In this document: piece by piece, positions 38,939-47,307 of the stretch | Numbering within the stretch: position 1 is the first letter of the stretch | Layout: each line of letters begins with the position of its first letter | Assembly: GCF_014117215.1 (NCBI RefSeq) | Contig: NZ_JACGXS010000014.1 | Location: 1 to 64,000, forward strand | From: Stenotrophomonas tumulicola | GTDB lineage: Bacteria > Pseudomonadota > Gammaproteobacteria > Xanthomonadales > Xanthomonadaceae | DNA length: 64,000 bases | Direction of reading: 5' to 3' | Notes under the pieces: generated by a model | The model's input: the letters and a program-made list of their open reading frames with translations, nothing else | Database searches by the model: none | What the model was told of the DNA's origin: nothing | Translations under genes and position numbers: made by a program

Positions 38939-40363
38939 ATGTCCCTGCTCCGGCGAAAATCCCTGGATACCGTCACCGTCCACGAAGCCGGAAGGCAGCT
39001 GGTCCGCACGCTGAGTTGGCCGCACCTTATCGCGCTCGGGATCGGCGCGATCGTCGGCACCGGCATCTATACGTTGATCGGCGTCGGCGCGAACCTGGCC
39101 GGCCCGGCGGTACTGATCTCCTTTGCCATCGCCGGCGCGGTGTGCGCCTGCGCTGCGCTGTCCTATGCCGAACTGGCGACGATGATGCCGGCGTCCGGCA
39201 GCGCCTATACCTACAGCTACAGCGCACTGGGCGAGATCTTCGCCTGGGTGGTGGGCTGGAGCCTGATCCTGGAGTACTCACTGGTGGTGAGTACCGTGGC
39301 GGTCGGCTGGTCCGGCTACTTCGTCGGCTTCCTGGATTGGGTGCATACCCAGTTGGGCATCGACATCCGCCTGCCGCTGGCGTTGTCGGCCGGGCCGCAC
39401 GTGGAAGGTGGCGTGTTCAACCTTCCCGCGGTGATCATCACCTGGGTGGTGGCCGGCGGCCTGATGCTGGGCACCAAGGAAAGCGCCACGCTCAACGCCG
39501 TGCTGGTGGTGCTGAAGATCATCGCGCTTGCCGTGTTCGTCGCTGTCGCGTTGCCCGCTTTCGACAGCGCCAACCTGCAGCCGTTCATGCCCTATGGCTT
39601 CGCCAAGTCACTGGGCCCGGATGGCGTGGAGCGCGGCGTAATGGCGGCGGCGGCGATCATCTTCTTCGCCTTCTACGGCTTCGACGCGATCGCCACCGCC
39701 GCTGAAGAAACCAAGAACCCGGGACGCGATCTGTCGATCGGCATCATCGGTTCGATGGTCGGCTGCACCATCGTCTACATGCTGGTGGCGCTGGCCGCCA
39801 TCGGTGCGATGAGCTACGCCGTGTTCGGCCACAGTGCCGAGCCGCTGGCATTGATCATGCGGCAGATGGGCCATCCGACCGCCGCATTGGCGATCGGCGT
39901 GGTGGCGATCATCGCCCTGCCGACGGTGCTGCTGGCCTTCATGTTCGGGCAAAGCCGCGTGTTCTTCGTCATGGGCCGCGACGGCCTGCTGCCGCGCGGC
40001 CTGTCCAACGTCAGCGCGCGCGGAACCCCGGTAGCCACCACGCTGTTCAGCGCGCTGCTGGTATCGGCACTGGCCGGCGTGGCGCGGCTGGACGAGATCG
40101 CCGCGTTGGCCAACGCCGGTACGCTGGCGGCATTCACCGCCGTGGGCGTCTGCCTGGTGGTACTGCGCAGGCGCGAGCCGGACCGCGAGCGCAAATTCCG
40201 CACGCCGTTGGCCTACATCGTCGGCCCGGCCGCTGCGCTGGGCTGCATCTATCTGTTCATCAGCCTGCCGCACAGCACCCAGCTGTATTTCCTGGTCTGG
40301 AACGTGATCGGGCTGGCCGTGTATTTCCTCTACAGCCGCCGGCATGCGCTGATCGACAGGTAA
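38939..40363 (+). CDS. APC-family amino-acid permease (cationic amino-acid transporter type)
   Basis: The 474-residue permease has about twelve to thirteen helices. The helix-1 motif GIGAIVGTGIYTLIG, YAELATMMPASGSAYTY and IIFFAFYGFDAIATAAEETKNP are typical of the CAT/YhdG branch of the APC superfamily. Substrate is unknown. The ATG at 38939 is preferred over an upstream frame start at 38891. Confidence 0.92.
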   Translation: MSLLRRKSLDTVTVHEAGRQLVRTLSWPHLIALGIGAIVGTGIYTLIGVGANLAGPAVLISFAIAGAVCACAALSYAELATMMPASGSAYTYSYSALGEIFAWVVGWSLILEYSLVVSTVAVGWSGYFVGFLDWVHTQLGIDIRLPLALSAGPHVEGGVFNLPAVIITWVVAGGLMLGTKESATLNAVLVVLKIIALAVFVAVALPAFDSANLQPFMPYGFAKSLGPDGVERGVMAAAAIIFFAFYGFDAIATAAEETKNPGRDLSIGIIGSMVGCTIVYMLVALAAIGAMSYAVFGHSAEPLALIMRQMGHPTAALAIGVVAIIALPTVLLAFMFGQSRVFFVMGRDGLLPRGLSNVSARGTPVATTLFSALLVSALAGVARLDEIAALANAGTLAAFTAVGVCLVVLRRREPDRERKFRTPLAYIVGPAAALGCIYLFISLPHSTQLYFLVWNVIGLAVYFLYSRRHALIDR

Positions 40364-40372
40364 GAGGCGGGG

Positions 40373-40397
40373 GGCGCCGGGCATGGTCCGGCGCTAC
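40373..40397. repeat. Solo SMAG element
   Basis: GCGCCGGGCATGGTCCGGCGCTAC is a single GTAG-ended palindrome read from the minus strand. Its GTAG supplies the TAG stop of the dipeptidase gene (40394-40396), so the element sits exactly on the 3' end of that gene. Confidence 0.75.
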
Positions 40398-41632
40398 GTG
40401 CCCTGCTTGTCCGCATGGGCCTGCGCCTGCTGCATCACCCGCAGCAGGTTGCCGCCCCAGATACCGGCGATCTGCTTGTCGTCGTAGCCCCGGCGCAGCA
40501 GCCACGCGGTGATCTTCGGCAGCTCGCTGACGTCACGCAGGTCGGTCAATCCGCCGCCGCCATCCCAGTCCAGGCCGATGCCGACGTGCTCCGGCCCGAC
40601 CACGTCCAGGATGTGGCCCATGTGGGCGAAGAAATCGTCCAGGCTGGCGTGGCGGACCGGAAACTGCCTGTCCAGTTCTTCCTCGCCCCGCTGCAGCTCC
40701 ACGCCCTGCGCGATGTCCATCTTTCCCCAGCCGCCGAGCCGCTTGCTCAATGCCTCCTCGGCCTGCTTGCGGGCTTCGCTCTTGCCGGGATCGACCAGGT
40801 AGCCGCCATAGGCGTTCACCTGGATGACGCCGCCGGCCTTGGCCAGCCTGCGCAGGCGCGCATCGTCCAGGTTGCGTGGATGGTCATGCACGGCCTTGGC
40901 CGAACTGTGCGACAGCACGAACGGCACCGGCATCATCTCAACCAGGTCATCGAACACGGCATCGGAGGCATGCGACTGGTCGATGACGATGCCCAGCCGC
41001 ACCGCTTCACGCACCAGGGCCTTGCCGGCATCGCTGAGCCCGTCCCATTCCGGTCCCTTCGGGTTGGTCGCCGAGTCGGCGAACTCGTTGTTGGCGAAGT
41101 GCACCGTGCTGAGCATGCGCAGGCCAGCCTGGTGGTAGAAGGACAGCAGCGACGGGTCGGCCACCAGCGGGCTGGCGTTCTCCATGCTGATGAACACCAC
41201 GCGCTTGCCGTCGGCCTTGATCCGCACCGCGTCGGCTGGCGTCAAGGCCAGTGCGAAGCGCTCGCGGTTGGCGGCCAGCATGGTGCGGATTTCCAGCAGG
41301 CGCTGCAGGCCGGCGTCGCGGTCACGCAGGTGGGCGGCCGGGCTGCGGTCGCCCTGGCCGGTATAGATGGCCCAGAAGCCACCGTCCAATGCGCCTTCCA
41401 CCATGCGCGGGTAGTCCACCTGGGACAGCGCGTTGTGGTCGTGGCGGTTGTCGATGTCGAACCCGTCGCGGCCAAAGTTGGCCGGCGTGTCCAGATGGCT
41501 GTCGAGGGTGAGCAGGCGTTGCTGCAGGGCCTTGGCCCGCTGCAGTTCGTCAGCGCTGAATTCGATGGCGTGGGCGGAAAGCGGAATGCTGAGCGCCAGG
41601 GCAAGCAGCAACGGCAGGCGACGCAGGCTCAT
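40394..41632 (-). CDS. Secreted membrane-dipeptidase family (M19) enzyme
   Basis: The 412-residue protein has a signal peptide (about 1-21, ending SAHA) and the renal dipeptidase fold with LDSHLDTPANFG (His and Asp zinc ligands), FVLSHSSAKAVHDHPRN and HVGIGLDWDGGGGL. M19 enzymes hydrolyse dipeptides, including D-amino-acid ones, in the periplasm. The ATG at 41632 gives the signal peptide; the frame runs on to 42076 but that part is non-coding. Confidence 0.92.
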   Translation of the reverse strand: MSLRRLPLLLALALSIPLSAHAIEFSADELQRAKALQQRLLTLDSHLDTPANFGRDGFDIDNRHDHNALSQVDYPRMVEGALDGGFWAIYTGQGDRSPAAHLRDRDAGLQRLLEIRTMLAANRERFALALTPADAVRIKADGKRVVFISMENASPLVADPSLLSFYHQAGLRMLSTVHFANNEFADSATNPKGPEWDGLSDAGKALVREAVRLGIVIDQSHASDAVFDDLVEMMPVPFVLSHSSAKAVHDHPRNLDDARLRRLAKAGGVIQVNAYGGYLVDPGKSEARKQAEEALSKRLGGWGKMDIAQGVELQRGEEELDRQFPVRHASLDDFFAHMGHILDVVGPEHVGIGLDWDGGGGLTDLRDVSELPKITAWLLRRGYDDKQIAGIWGGNLLRVMQQAQAHADKQGT

Positions 41633-41687
41633 GCAGGATCTCACCGGGGGGGAAAGACCTGACCATAGCGCTGCTGCCGGCCGATGG

Positions 41688-41710
41688 GTAGCGCCGGGCC
41701 ATGCCCGGCG
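41688..41710. repeat. Solo SMAG element
   Basis: GTAGCGCCGGGCCATGCCCGGCG is a single GTAG-ended palindrome between the dipeptidase and rlmI, two genes on the same strand. Confidence 0.75.
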
Positions 41711-41727
41711 AGCGCAGGTAGAGTCCG

Positions 41728-42897
41728 TCAGTCCACCACGCGGCAGAACACCGCTTTCAGGTAACGCGATTCCTGCACGTGGGCCATGAACGGATGATCC
41801 GGGCCGGCACCGGACACCTTCAGTATCTGGATGGTGCGGCCGGAATAGAACGCGGCCCGACGCAGCATGTCCAGGAACTGGTCCTCGGCCACCAGGCCGG
41901 TGCACGAGAAGGTGGCGAACAGGCCGCCGGGCTTGACCACGCCAAGCGCCAGCTTGTTCATGTCCAGGTACTTCTTCAGCGCGGTAATGACCTGGTCGCG
42001 GTCGCGGGTCATCTTGGCCGGATCCAGGATCACCACGTCGTACTGCTCGCCGCGGTTGGCCGCATCGCGCAGCCACGGGAAGATATCCGACTGCACGAAC
42101 TTCGGCCGCACGTTGTTGAGCCGGGCGTTGCCCTTGGCGATCTGGATCACATCCTCATCGATGTCGATGCCCACCACTTCGCTGGCACCGCGCGCCGCGG
42201 CGTACACCGCAAAGCCACCGGTGTTGCAGCACAGGTCCAGCACGCTCCTGCCGTCCACCTGCTGGCTGAGCCATTCGCGGTTTTCGCGCTGGTCGGCAAA
42301 GAAGCCGGTCTTGTGCGCGCCAGCCGGGTCGGCACGGAACTTGATGCCGTACTCGGTGATCACCGACGCTTCGGTGGTGGTGTTGCCGTGGAAATCGAAG
42401 CTTTCCTGCTTCTGCACGTGCTCGTCGGCAAAGCTGTGGAAGCGGCAGCCCGGGAACTGCTCGCGCAGCGCTTCATAGATCCATTCGCGATGGCGGAACA
42501 TGCCGGCGGCGAAGAATTCCACCACCACCAGGTCGCCGTAGCGGTCCACCACCAGGCCGGACAGGCCATCGCCTTCGCTGTGCACCACGCGCCAGGCGTC
42601 GGAAACCGTATCCAGCTTCAGCACGTCGCGACGCAGCGACACCGCCTGGGCGATCCTGCGCGAGAACCAGCCGGCATCCACCGGCACGCGCTGGTCGGTT
42701 TCAAGGATGCGCAGGGCGATGCGCGAATGGCCGTTGTAGAAGCCACGTCCGATGAAGTCCCCGTCCACCCCGATGACATCGACGATGGTGCCGGGCTTGG
42801 GCCGGACGGTCGGCTTTTCGACCAGTTTCTGGAAGATCCACGGGTGGCTGGAGCGCCAGGCGTTCTTGAGGCGGACTGAGGGGACAGGGGTATTCAT
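41728..42897 (-). CDS. rlmI: 23S rRNA (cytosine-C5)-methyltransferase RlmI family
   Basis: The 389-residue protein has an N-terminal PUA domain (about 1-75, AWRSSHPWIFQ), a middle RNA-binding part and a Rossmann methyltransferase core with DLCCNTGGFAVYAAARGA and VVILDPAKM. The second catalytic region reads TFSCTGLV. It probably makes m5C1962 in 23S rRNA as in E. coli. ATG 42897 is used; ATG 42903 is two codons upstream. A TACAAT box lies only about seven bases upstream, so the message may have a very short leader. Confidence 0.9.
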   Translation of the reverse strand: MNTPVPSVRLKNAWRSSHPWIFQKLVEKPTVRPKPGTIVDVIGVDGDFIGRGFYNGHSRIALRILETDQRVPVDAGWFSRRIAQAVSLRRDVLKLDTVSDAWRVVHSEGDGLSGLVVDRYGDLVVVEFFAAGMFRHREWIYEALREQFPGCRFHSFADEHVQKQESFDFHGNTTTEASVITEYGIKFRADPAGAHKTGFFADQRENREWLSQQVDGRSVLDLCCNTGGFAVYAAARGASEVVGIDIDEDVIQIAKGNARLNNVRPKFVQSDIFPWLRDAANRGEQYDVVILDPAKMTRDRDQVITALKKYLDMNKLALGVVKPGGLFATFSCTGLVAEDQFLDMLRRAAFYSGRTIQILKVSGAGPDHPFMAHVQESRYLKAVFCRVVD

Positions 42898-42981
42898 GCG
42901 CATATTGTAGACGCCCGGCGCCCCAGGCCTGGAGTCGGCCGCCACATTTGACGCAGCGCCACACAGGCCGCAGAATCGGCC

Positions 42982-43102
42982 CCAGAAGGGGAGTAGCTCC
43001 CGACGTTGTCGCCGTCAATTCGAGCCAGCAGGCTCCGGTGCAACGGCAGTCCCGCCCTTTGGGACTGTGAGCGAGACCTTCGCCGTACCGGCGAAGCTCT
43101 GT
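42982..43102 (+). promoter_or_regulatory. yybP-ykoY (manganese) riboswitch aptamer
   Basis: The leader of the TerC gene contains both conserved halves of this aptamer: AGAAGGGGAGTAGCTCCCG (L1 side, 42984-43002) and GTGAGCGAGACCTTCGCC (L3 side, 43067-43084), with several short hairpins between. The yybP-ykoY class senses Mn2+ and controls Mn exporters and TerC/Alx proteins. A terminator follows before the start codon. Boundaries are approximate. Confidence 0.85.
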
Positions 43103-43132
43103 CCCTGGATCCCCTGATCCTCCGTTGCAGAT

Positions 43133-43165
43133 CCTCGCCGTCCCGGCTTGAGGCTTTTTTCTTTT
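43133..43165 (+). terminator. Riboswitch expression-platform terminator
   Basis: CCTCGCCG pairs with CGGC-TT-GAGG across a TCC loop, and is followed by CTTTTTTCTTTT. It lies between the yybP-ykoY aptamer and the TerC start codon. The likely logic is that Mn2+ binding prevents this hairpin and lets transcription continue. Confidence 0.72.
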
Positions 43166-43180
43166 CCAACGGACACTCCC

Positions 43181-44143
43181 ATGCAGACGATTGGCAATAT
43201 CTGGTTGTGGGGCGGCTTCGGCGCGGTGGTCATCATCGCGCTGCTGGTCGACCTCGTACTGATGCGACACGGCGGCCCGCACAAGGTCACGTTCAAGGAA
43301 GCCCTGTGGTGGTCCATCGGCTGGGTGCTGCTGGCCCTGGCCTTCAATGGTGGCCTCTGGTACTACCTGAACGAGACGGCGGGCCAGGTGGTCGCCAACA
43401 AGGTCGGGCTGGAGTTCCTGACCGGTTACCTGGTCGAGAAGGCCCTGGCGGTCGACAACATCTTCGTGTTCCTGATGATCATGGGTTACTTCGCGGTGCC
43501 TGAGGAACAGCGGCAGAAAGTGCTCATCATCGGCATTCTGGGCGCGATCGTGCTGCGTACGATCATGATCTTCGCAGGCAGCGTGCTGATCACCCAGTTC
43601 CACTGGCTGCTTTACGTATTCGGCGCGTTCCTGCTGTTCACTGGCTGGAAGATGTGGTTCTCCGCCGGCCAGGAGCCGGACCTGGAGACCAACCCCGCGT
43701 TGCGCTGGATGCGCCGGCACCTGCGCCTGCTGCCGGACTATGCCGGCAACGCCATGAGCGTGATGCGCGACGGCAAGCGCTGGTATACCCCGCTGTTCGC
43801 GGTGCTGATCCTGATTGCCGTGACCGACGTGATCTTCGCCGTGGACAGCATCCCGGCAATCTTCGCCATCACCACCGACCCGTTCATCGTGCTGACCTCC
43901 AACGTATTCGCGGTGCTGGGCCTGCGCGCGATGTTCTTCCTGCTGGCCGGCATGGCCGATCGCTTCCACCTGCTGCCCTACGGCCTGGCACTGGTGCTGG
44001 CCTTCATCGGCATCAAGATGATGATCATCGACATCTTCAAGATCCCGACGCCGATTTCGCTGGGCGTGGTTGCCCTGATCATTGCCACCACGGTGGTATT
44101 GAGCCTGAAGATCCCGCCGAAGGAAGGCGACAACCAGGCCTGA
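43181..44143 (+). CDS. TerC/Alx-family membrane protein, Mn-riboswitch controlled
   Basis: The 320-residue protein has about nine membrane helices and the family motifs EKALAVDNIFVFLMIM and VTDVIFAVDSIPAIFA with acidic residues inside helices. E. coli Alx and related proteins affect manganese export or loading of metalloproteins. The preceding manganese riboswitch strongly supports a role in manganese homeostasis here. The ATG at 43181 lies after the terminator; an in-frame TTG at 43148 falls inside it. Confidence 0.93.
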   Translation: MQTIGNIWLWGGFGAVVIIALLVDLVLMRHGGPHKVTFKEALWWSIGWVLLALAFNGGLWYYLNETAGQVVANKVGLEFLTGYLVEKALAVDNIFVFLMIMGYFAVPEEQRQKVLIIGILGAIVLRTIMIFAGSVLITQFHWLLYVFGAFLLFTGWKMWFSAGQEPDLETNPALRWMRRHLRLLPDYAGNAMSVMRDGKRWYTPLFAVLILIAVTDVIFAVDSIPAIFAITTDPFIVLTSNVFAVLGLRAMFFLLAGMADRFHLLPYGLALVLAFIGIKMMIIDIFKIPTPISLGVVALIIATTVVLSLKIPPKEGDNQA

Positions 44144-44272
44144 CGGGCCTGGGCCGGTCGCGCCGGTCTGGCATTGTCCGGTGACCGGCCGATGGGATTG
44201 TCCCGCCGGCCGGCCCTATTTTCCCACGCTGGCGGGGTTGGTTTCGTGCCCGCCACCGCCATTGCTTTGGAT

Positions 44273-45046
44273 ATGAACGCCAACGCACCCGTGCCAGCTG
44301 GCAAGACGCCAGCCACGCCCACCGATCGACTGCGCATCCTCCGTGCCTTCAACCTCAGCCTGGGCGCCGTGGTGGTGCTGGTGGCGGTATTCGCGCTGCA
44401 GGGCCACTTCGACTGGCGCCCCTGGGCGGTGGCACCACTGGAATGGCCAGGCCTGTTGGGGTTGATCGGGGCGCCGTTGCTGCATGCTTCGGTGGAACAC
44501 ATCGCGGCCAACAGCATCGCGCTGATCATCCTCGGTACCCTGGCCGGCAGCGTGTACCCGAAGGCAACCCTGCGCGCGCTGCCGCTGCTGTGGATCGGAT
44601 CGGGCATCGGCGCATGGCTGCTGGGTGATCCGGGCAGCCGCCACCTGGGGGCCAGCGGCGTCACCCATGGCCTGATGTTCCTGCTGGCCAGCCTGGGCCT
44701 GCTGCGTCGCGACCGCGCGGCCATCGCCACTGGATTGATCGGCATGCTGTTCTACGGCGGCATGCTGATGACGGTGCTGCCGCATACGCCTGGCGTGTCG
44801 TGGCAATCGCACATGGGCGGCGCGTTCGCCGGCATCATCGCCGCGCTGCTGTTCCGCCAGAGCGACCCGATGACACCGCGCCAGCGCTACAGCTGGGAAG
44901 ACGAAGAAGAGTCGGCAGAGGCCTTGCCCGATGACGAGCTGGAGCCGCCGTCGCCACGGCGCGTGCCGGTGCTGTGGCAGCCGCGCGAAGGCAAGGATTA
45001 CGTCGTGCTGCCGTTCCGGCGGCCGGGGCAGCGCGACGGCGAATGA
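44273..45046 (+). CDS. Rhomboid-family intramembrane serine protease
   Basis: The 257-residue protein has about six helices. The catalytic Ser lies in HLGASGVTHG (Ser128) and the catalytic His in QSHMGGAFAG (His180), with LLHASVEHIAANS before them. The C-terminal tail (about 200-257) is acidic and then basic and lies outside the membrane. Substrate is unknown. ATG 44273 follows an 130-bp gap after the TerC gene. Confidence 0.9.
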   Translation: MNANAPVPAGKTPATPTDRLRILRAFNLSLGAVVVLVAVFALQGHFDWRPWAVAPLEWPGLLGLIGAPLLHASVEHIAANSIALIILGTLAGSVYPKATLRALPLLWIGSGIGAWLLGDPGSRHLGASGVTHGLMFLLASLGLLRRDRAAIATGLIGMLFYGGMLMTVLPHTPGVSWQSHMGGAFAGIIAALLFRQSDPMTPRQRYSWEDEEESAEALPDDELEPPSPRRVPVLWQPREGKDYVVLPFRRPGQRDGE

Positions 45047-45379
45047 GCCCGCCGGGCGATGCTCGGCGACGCGGAAATCCGCATGCAGGCGGAGCACTTT
45101 CCATATTTGCCCATGGACGCCTCTGGCCCGCCTTGGCCACGATGCATGTGCTGGAACCAACAGGCCCAGCCGGGATTGGCGTCCCGTTTTGCTTTAGCTG
45201 ATCGTCTCTGTACTTGCCCTTCGGGCACGGCGGAGAATGCATCGTCCTGCCATTCTGCGGCGGACGGTGCGTGGGGATTTCCCAATCCGCCGGTTTCATT
45301 GATCAGCTAAAGCGCCGGTACGCCAACCCGCACCGTCCGCCACCTCGCATCCGCAGGTGGCCCGCTGCGAGGAAGCGAC
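45047..45379. other. Gene-free structured stretch with interleaved inverted repeats
   Basis: I see no credible gene in these 333 bases. Two perfect 13-bp inverted repeats are interleaved: GCTTTAGCTGATC (45191-45203) with GATCAGCTAAAGC (45301-45313), and GGCGGACGGTGCG (45259-45271) with CGCACCGTCCGCC (45329-45341). Smaller hairpins occur inside (GCCC-TTC-GGGC at 45214-45223) and after (CCACCT/AGGTGG at 45341-45361). The stretch leads directly into the next gene at 45380. A SMAG-like remnant GCCGGGCGATGCTCGGC lies near 45052. Confidence 0.7.
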
Positions 45380-45793
45380 ATGGGAATCTTTTCACCACCG
45401 GGTGCCCGGCTGAACGCCCTGATTGGCGACGCCGTGCTGGAACTGCCCTCCCACATCGTCGAACGGCTTGAGCAGAAACTGGCCGAGCTTGGCATGGAGG
45501 ACCCCACGCCGGCGCTGGTCGCCCATCTCACCCTGATGCATCACGACGCGGGCGCTGACAGCCTACCGTGGCAGGAAGCGGGCCTGTGGCCCGGCCACCC
45601 GGACGATCTGGCGACGCTCGGCCACAGCGTCCAGGGGCTGGACGCCCTGCTGCAGATCCTGCATGCCGCACACCTGACCCGGCGCCATGCTGGGCCCGAG
45701 CAACAGCTGGGCGATCATCTGGAGGGTCTGCTGTTCCTGGCCGCCAGCGAGCTGGTCGAAGATGCCATGGGTGCGCTGCATGGCCGGCGTTGA
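45380..45793 (+). CDS. Hypothetical protein, unknown family
   Basis: The product is a 137-residue soluble protein, mostly helical and rich in His and Leu (AHLTLMHHDAGADSLPW, LQILHAAHLTRRH). I do not recognise it. GAGGAAG eight bases before the ATG is a good ribosome-binding site. The upstream stretch is unusually structured, so the gene may be controlled at the RNA level. Its 3' end overlaps a possible small membrane gene. Confidence 0.7.
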   Translation: MGIFSPPGARLNALIGDAVLELPSHIVERLEQKLAELGMEDPTPALVAHLTLMHHDAGADSLPWQEAGLWPGHPDDLATLGHSVQGLDALLQILHAAHLTRRHAGPEQQLGDHLEGLLFLAASELVEDAMGALHGRR

Positions 45794-45965
45794 CGGCGCC
45801 ATGCTGGAACTGGGGATCATCGCGCTGCTGATGATCGTGGTGCTGCTGCTGCTGTGCTTCATCGCCCACCGCGGGCAGCCAGTCCGGCGTTGCTGCCGCT
45901 GCGGTGATCCACGTCACTGCCCGTTGCACCAGGGTATCGGTTCCAGCCTGTCTGCCGGAAAATGA
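45780..45965 (+). CDS. Possible small cysteine-rich membrane protein
   Basis: A 61-residue frame has one strong membrane helix (ELGIIALLMIVVLLLLCFIA) and a Cys/His-rich tail (RRCCRCGDPRHC), reminiscent of a metal site. It overlaps the preceding gene by 14 bases, consistent with coupling; ATG 45801 is an alternative start. Small size and no recognised family keep confidence low. Confidence 0.4.
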   Translation: MAGVDGAMLELGIIALLMIVVLLLLCFIAHRGQPVRRCCRCGDPRHCPLHQGIGSSLSAGK

Positions 45966-46030
45966 GCAGGGCCGTGTACGGACATCCGCAGGCGTCGCAT
46001 GGTCGCCAGCCAGTGCGGTGCGGGCCCCGC

Positions 46031-47122
46031 TCAGGGGCCGTCAACGGCCTTGCGTCCCAGCGCGGGGTCGTCGGTAAAGAAAGCATCGATACCGGTGGCC
46101 AGGTAAGTGCGGATTTCGGCAATGGAGCCGTCGTTGTTGCGGGCGTTGGCCTCGCCACTGCGCAGGTTCGCCGCCAGGAACGGATTCTCCGGGCGGAAGG
46201 TGTAGGGGATCACCATCAAGCCGGCGGCGTGCGCATCACGCACCAGCGTGGTCGGCTCGCCCAGCGAACCGTCGGCATCCAGTGGAATGATCGAGCGCAG
46301 CTCCGGCCCGATGCCGTCGGCGTAGCCCGCGATCTCTTTCAACCCAGCCGGGGTCAGCATCTGGCCGTAGGTCAGCGTGCCACCGGCCCTGGCTACGTCG
46401 GCCGGTTGGGTATCGCCCTTCCAGGTCAGCTGCAGCAGGCGGATGTTGCTGTTGCGGCCGATCTTGCTGCGCAGGTAACGCAGGTTGGCCGTCTCGAAGG
46501 ATTGCAGGGTGACCGGGCCAACCTTGGTGTACGGATTGCCGCGCAGCGCCTTGAGCACCTTGTCCTCCATCGGCAGGCCGATGGACTGGAAGTAACCCGG
46601 ATGCTTGATCTCCGGCACCAGGCCGATGCCCTTGTCGGCGCGGCCCGCCTGCTGCACCAGGAAGTCGAGGATCTCATCGAAGCTGGCGATGCGGAACTGG
46701 CCATCGAAGGCGGTGCCGCGCAGTTCCGGCAGGCGCTCGCGGGCATACAGGGTCTTCAGCTCGGCCAGGGTGAAGTCTTCGGTGAACCAGCCCTCGACGG
46801 TCTCGCCATCGATGGTCCTGGTGGTCTTGCGATCGGCGAACTCCGCACGTGAAGCGACATCGGTGGTGCCACCGATCTCGTTCTCGTGGCGAGCCACCAG
46901 CACGCCGTCCTTGGTCATCACCAGGTCGGGCTCGATATAGTCGGCGCCGTCGGCAATCGCCTGCGCATAGGCCGCCAGGGTGTGCTCGGGCAACAGCGCG
47001 CTGGCCCCGCGATGGGCATAGACCGAAGCCTTGGCGGGTGCCGGGGGTGGAGGTTCAGCACTCATGGCCACCGATGGTGCCATGGCCAACGACAACAGCA
47101 ATGCACAACCCCACGATTTCAC
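46031..47122 (-). CDS. glpQ: Periplasmic glycerophosphodiester phosphodiesterase
   Basis: The 363-residue protein has a signal peptide (about 1-23, ending AMSAE) and the GDPD domain with AHRGASALLPEHTLAAY, DYIEPDLVMTKDG and VPEIKHPGY. It hydrolyses glycerophosphodiesters to glycerol-3-phosphate and an alcohol. GTG 47122 is used because GAGGGA lies seven bases upstream; an ATG at 47176 would add residues that break the signal peptide. Confidence 0.92.
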   Translation of the reverse strand: MKSWGCALLLSLAMAPSVAMSAEPPPPAPAKASVYAHRGASALLPEHTLAAYAQAIADGADYIEPDLVMTKDGVLVARHENEIGGTTDVASRAEFADRKTTRTIDGETVEGWFTEDFTLAELKTLYARERLPELRGTAFDGQFRIASFDEILDFLVQQAGRADKGIGLVPEIKHPGYFQSIGLPMEDKVLKALRGNPYTKVGPVTLQSFETANLRYLRSKIGRNSNIRLLQLTWKGDTQPADVARAGGTLTYGQMLTPAGLKEIAGYADGIGPELRSIIPLDADGSLGEPTTLVRDAHAAGLMVIPYTFRPENPFLAANLRSGEANARNNDGSIAEIRTYLATGIDAFFTDDPALGRKAVDGP

Positions 47123-47180
47123 GACGACGTCCCTCGGCTTGGCGAATGCAGCGAGTATGCGTCTGCAATATGACACCCAT

Positions 47181-47252
47181 GTAGCGCCGAGCCATGCTCG
47201 GCGGCTTCAAAGCGACCGCACTGTAGGCTCGCCGAGCATGGCTCGGCGCTAC
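47181..47252. repeat. SMAG element, paired inverted copies
   Basis: GTAGCGCCGAGCCATGCTCGG faces CGAGCATGGCTCGGCGCTAC. It lies between mnmE and glpQ, both on the minus strand. Confidence 0.85.
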
Positions 47253-47307
47253 CCCCGCAGTCCGCGGTACCACCCCGACGGTTTCCGGCGGCAAGCGGCA
47301 GCCGGGC

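Noticed and set aside
45191..45341. Integron attC-like site
   Set aside because: The repeats interleave and do not nest, core-site motifs are absent and no integrase is nearby.
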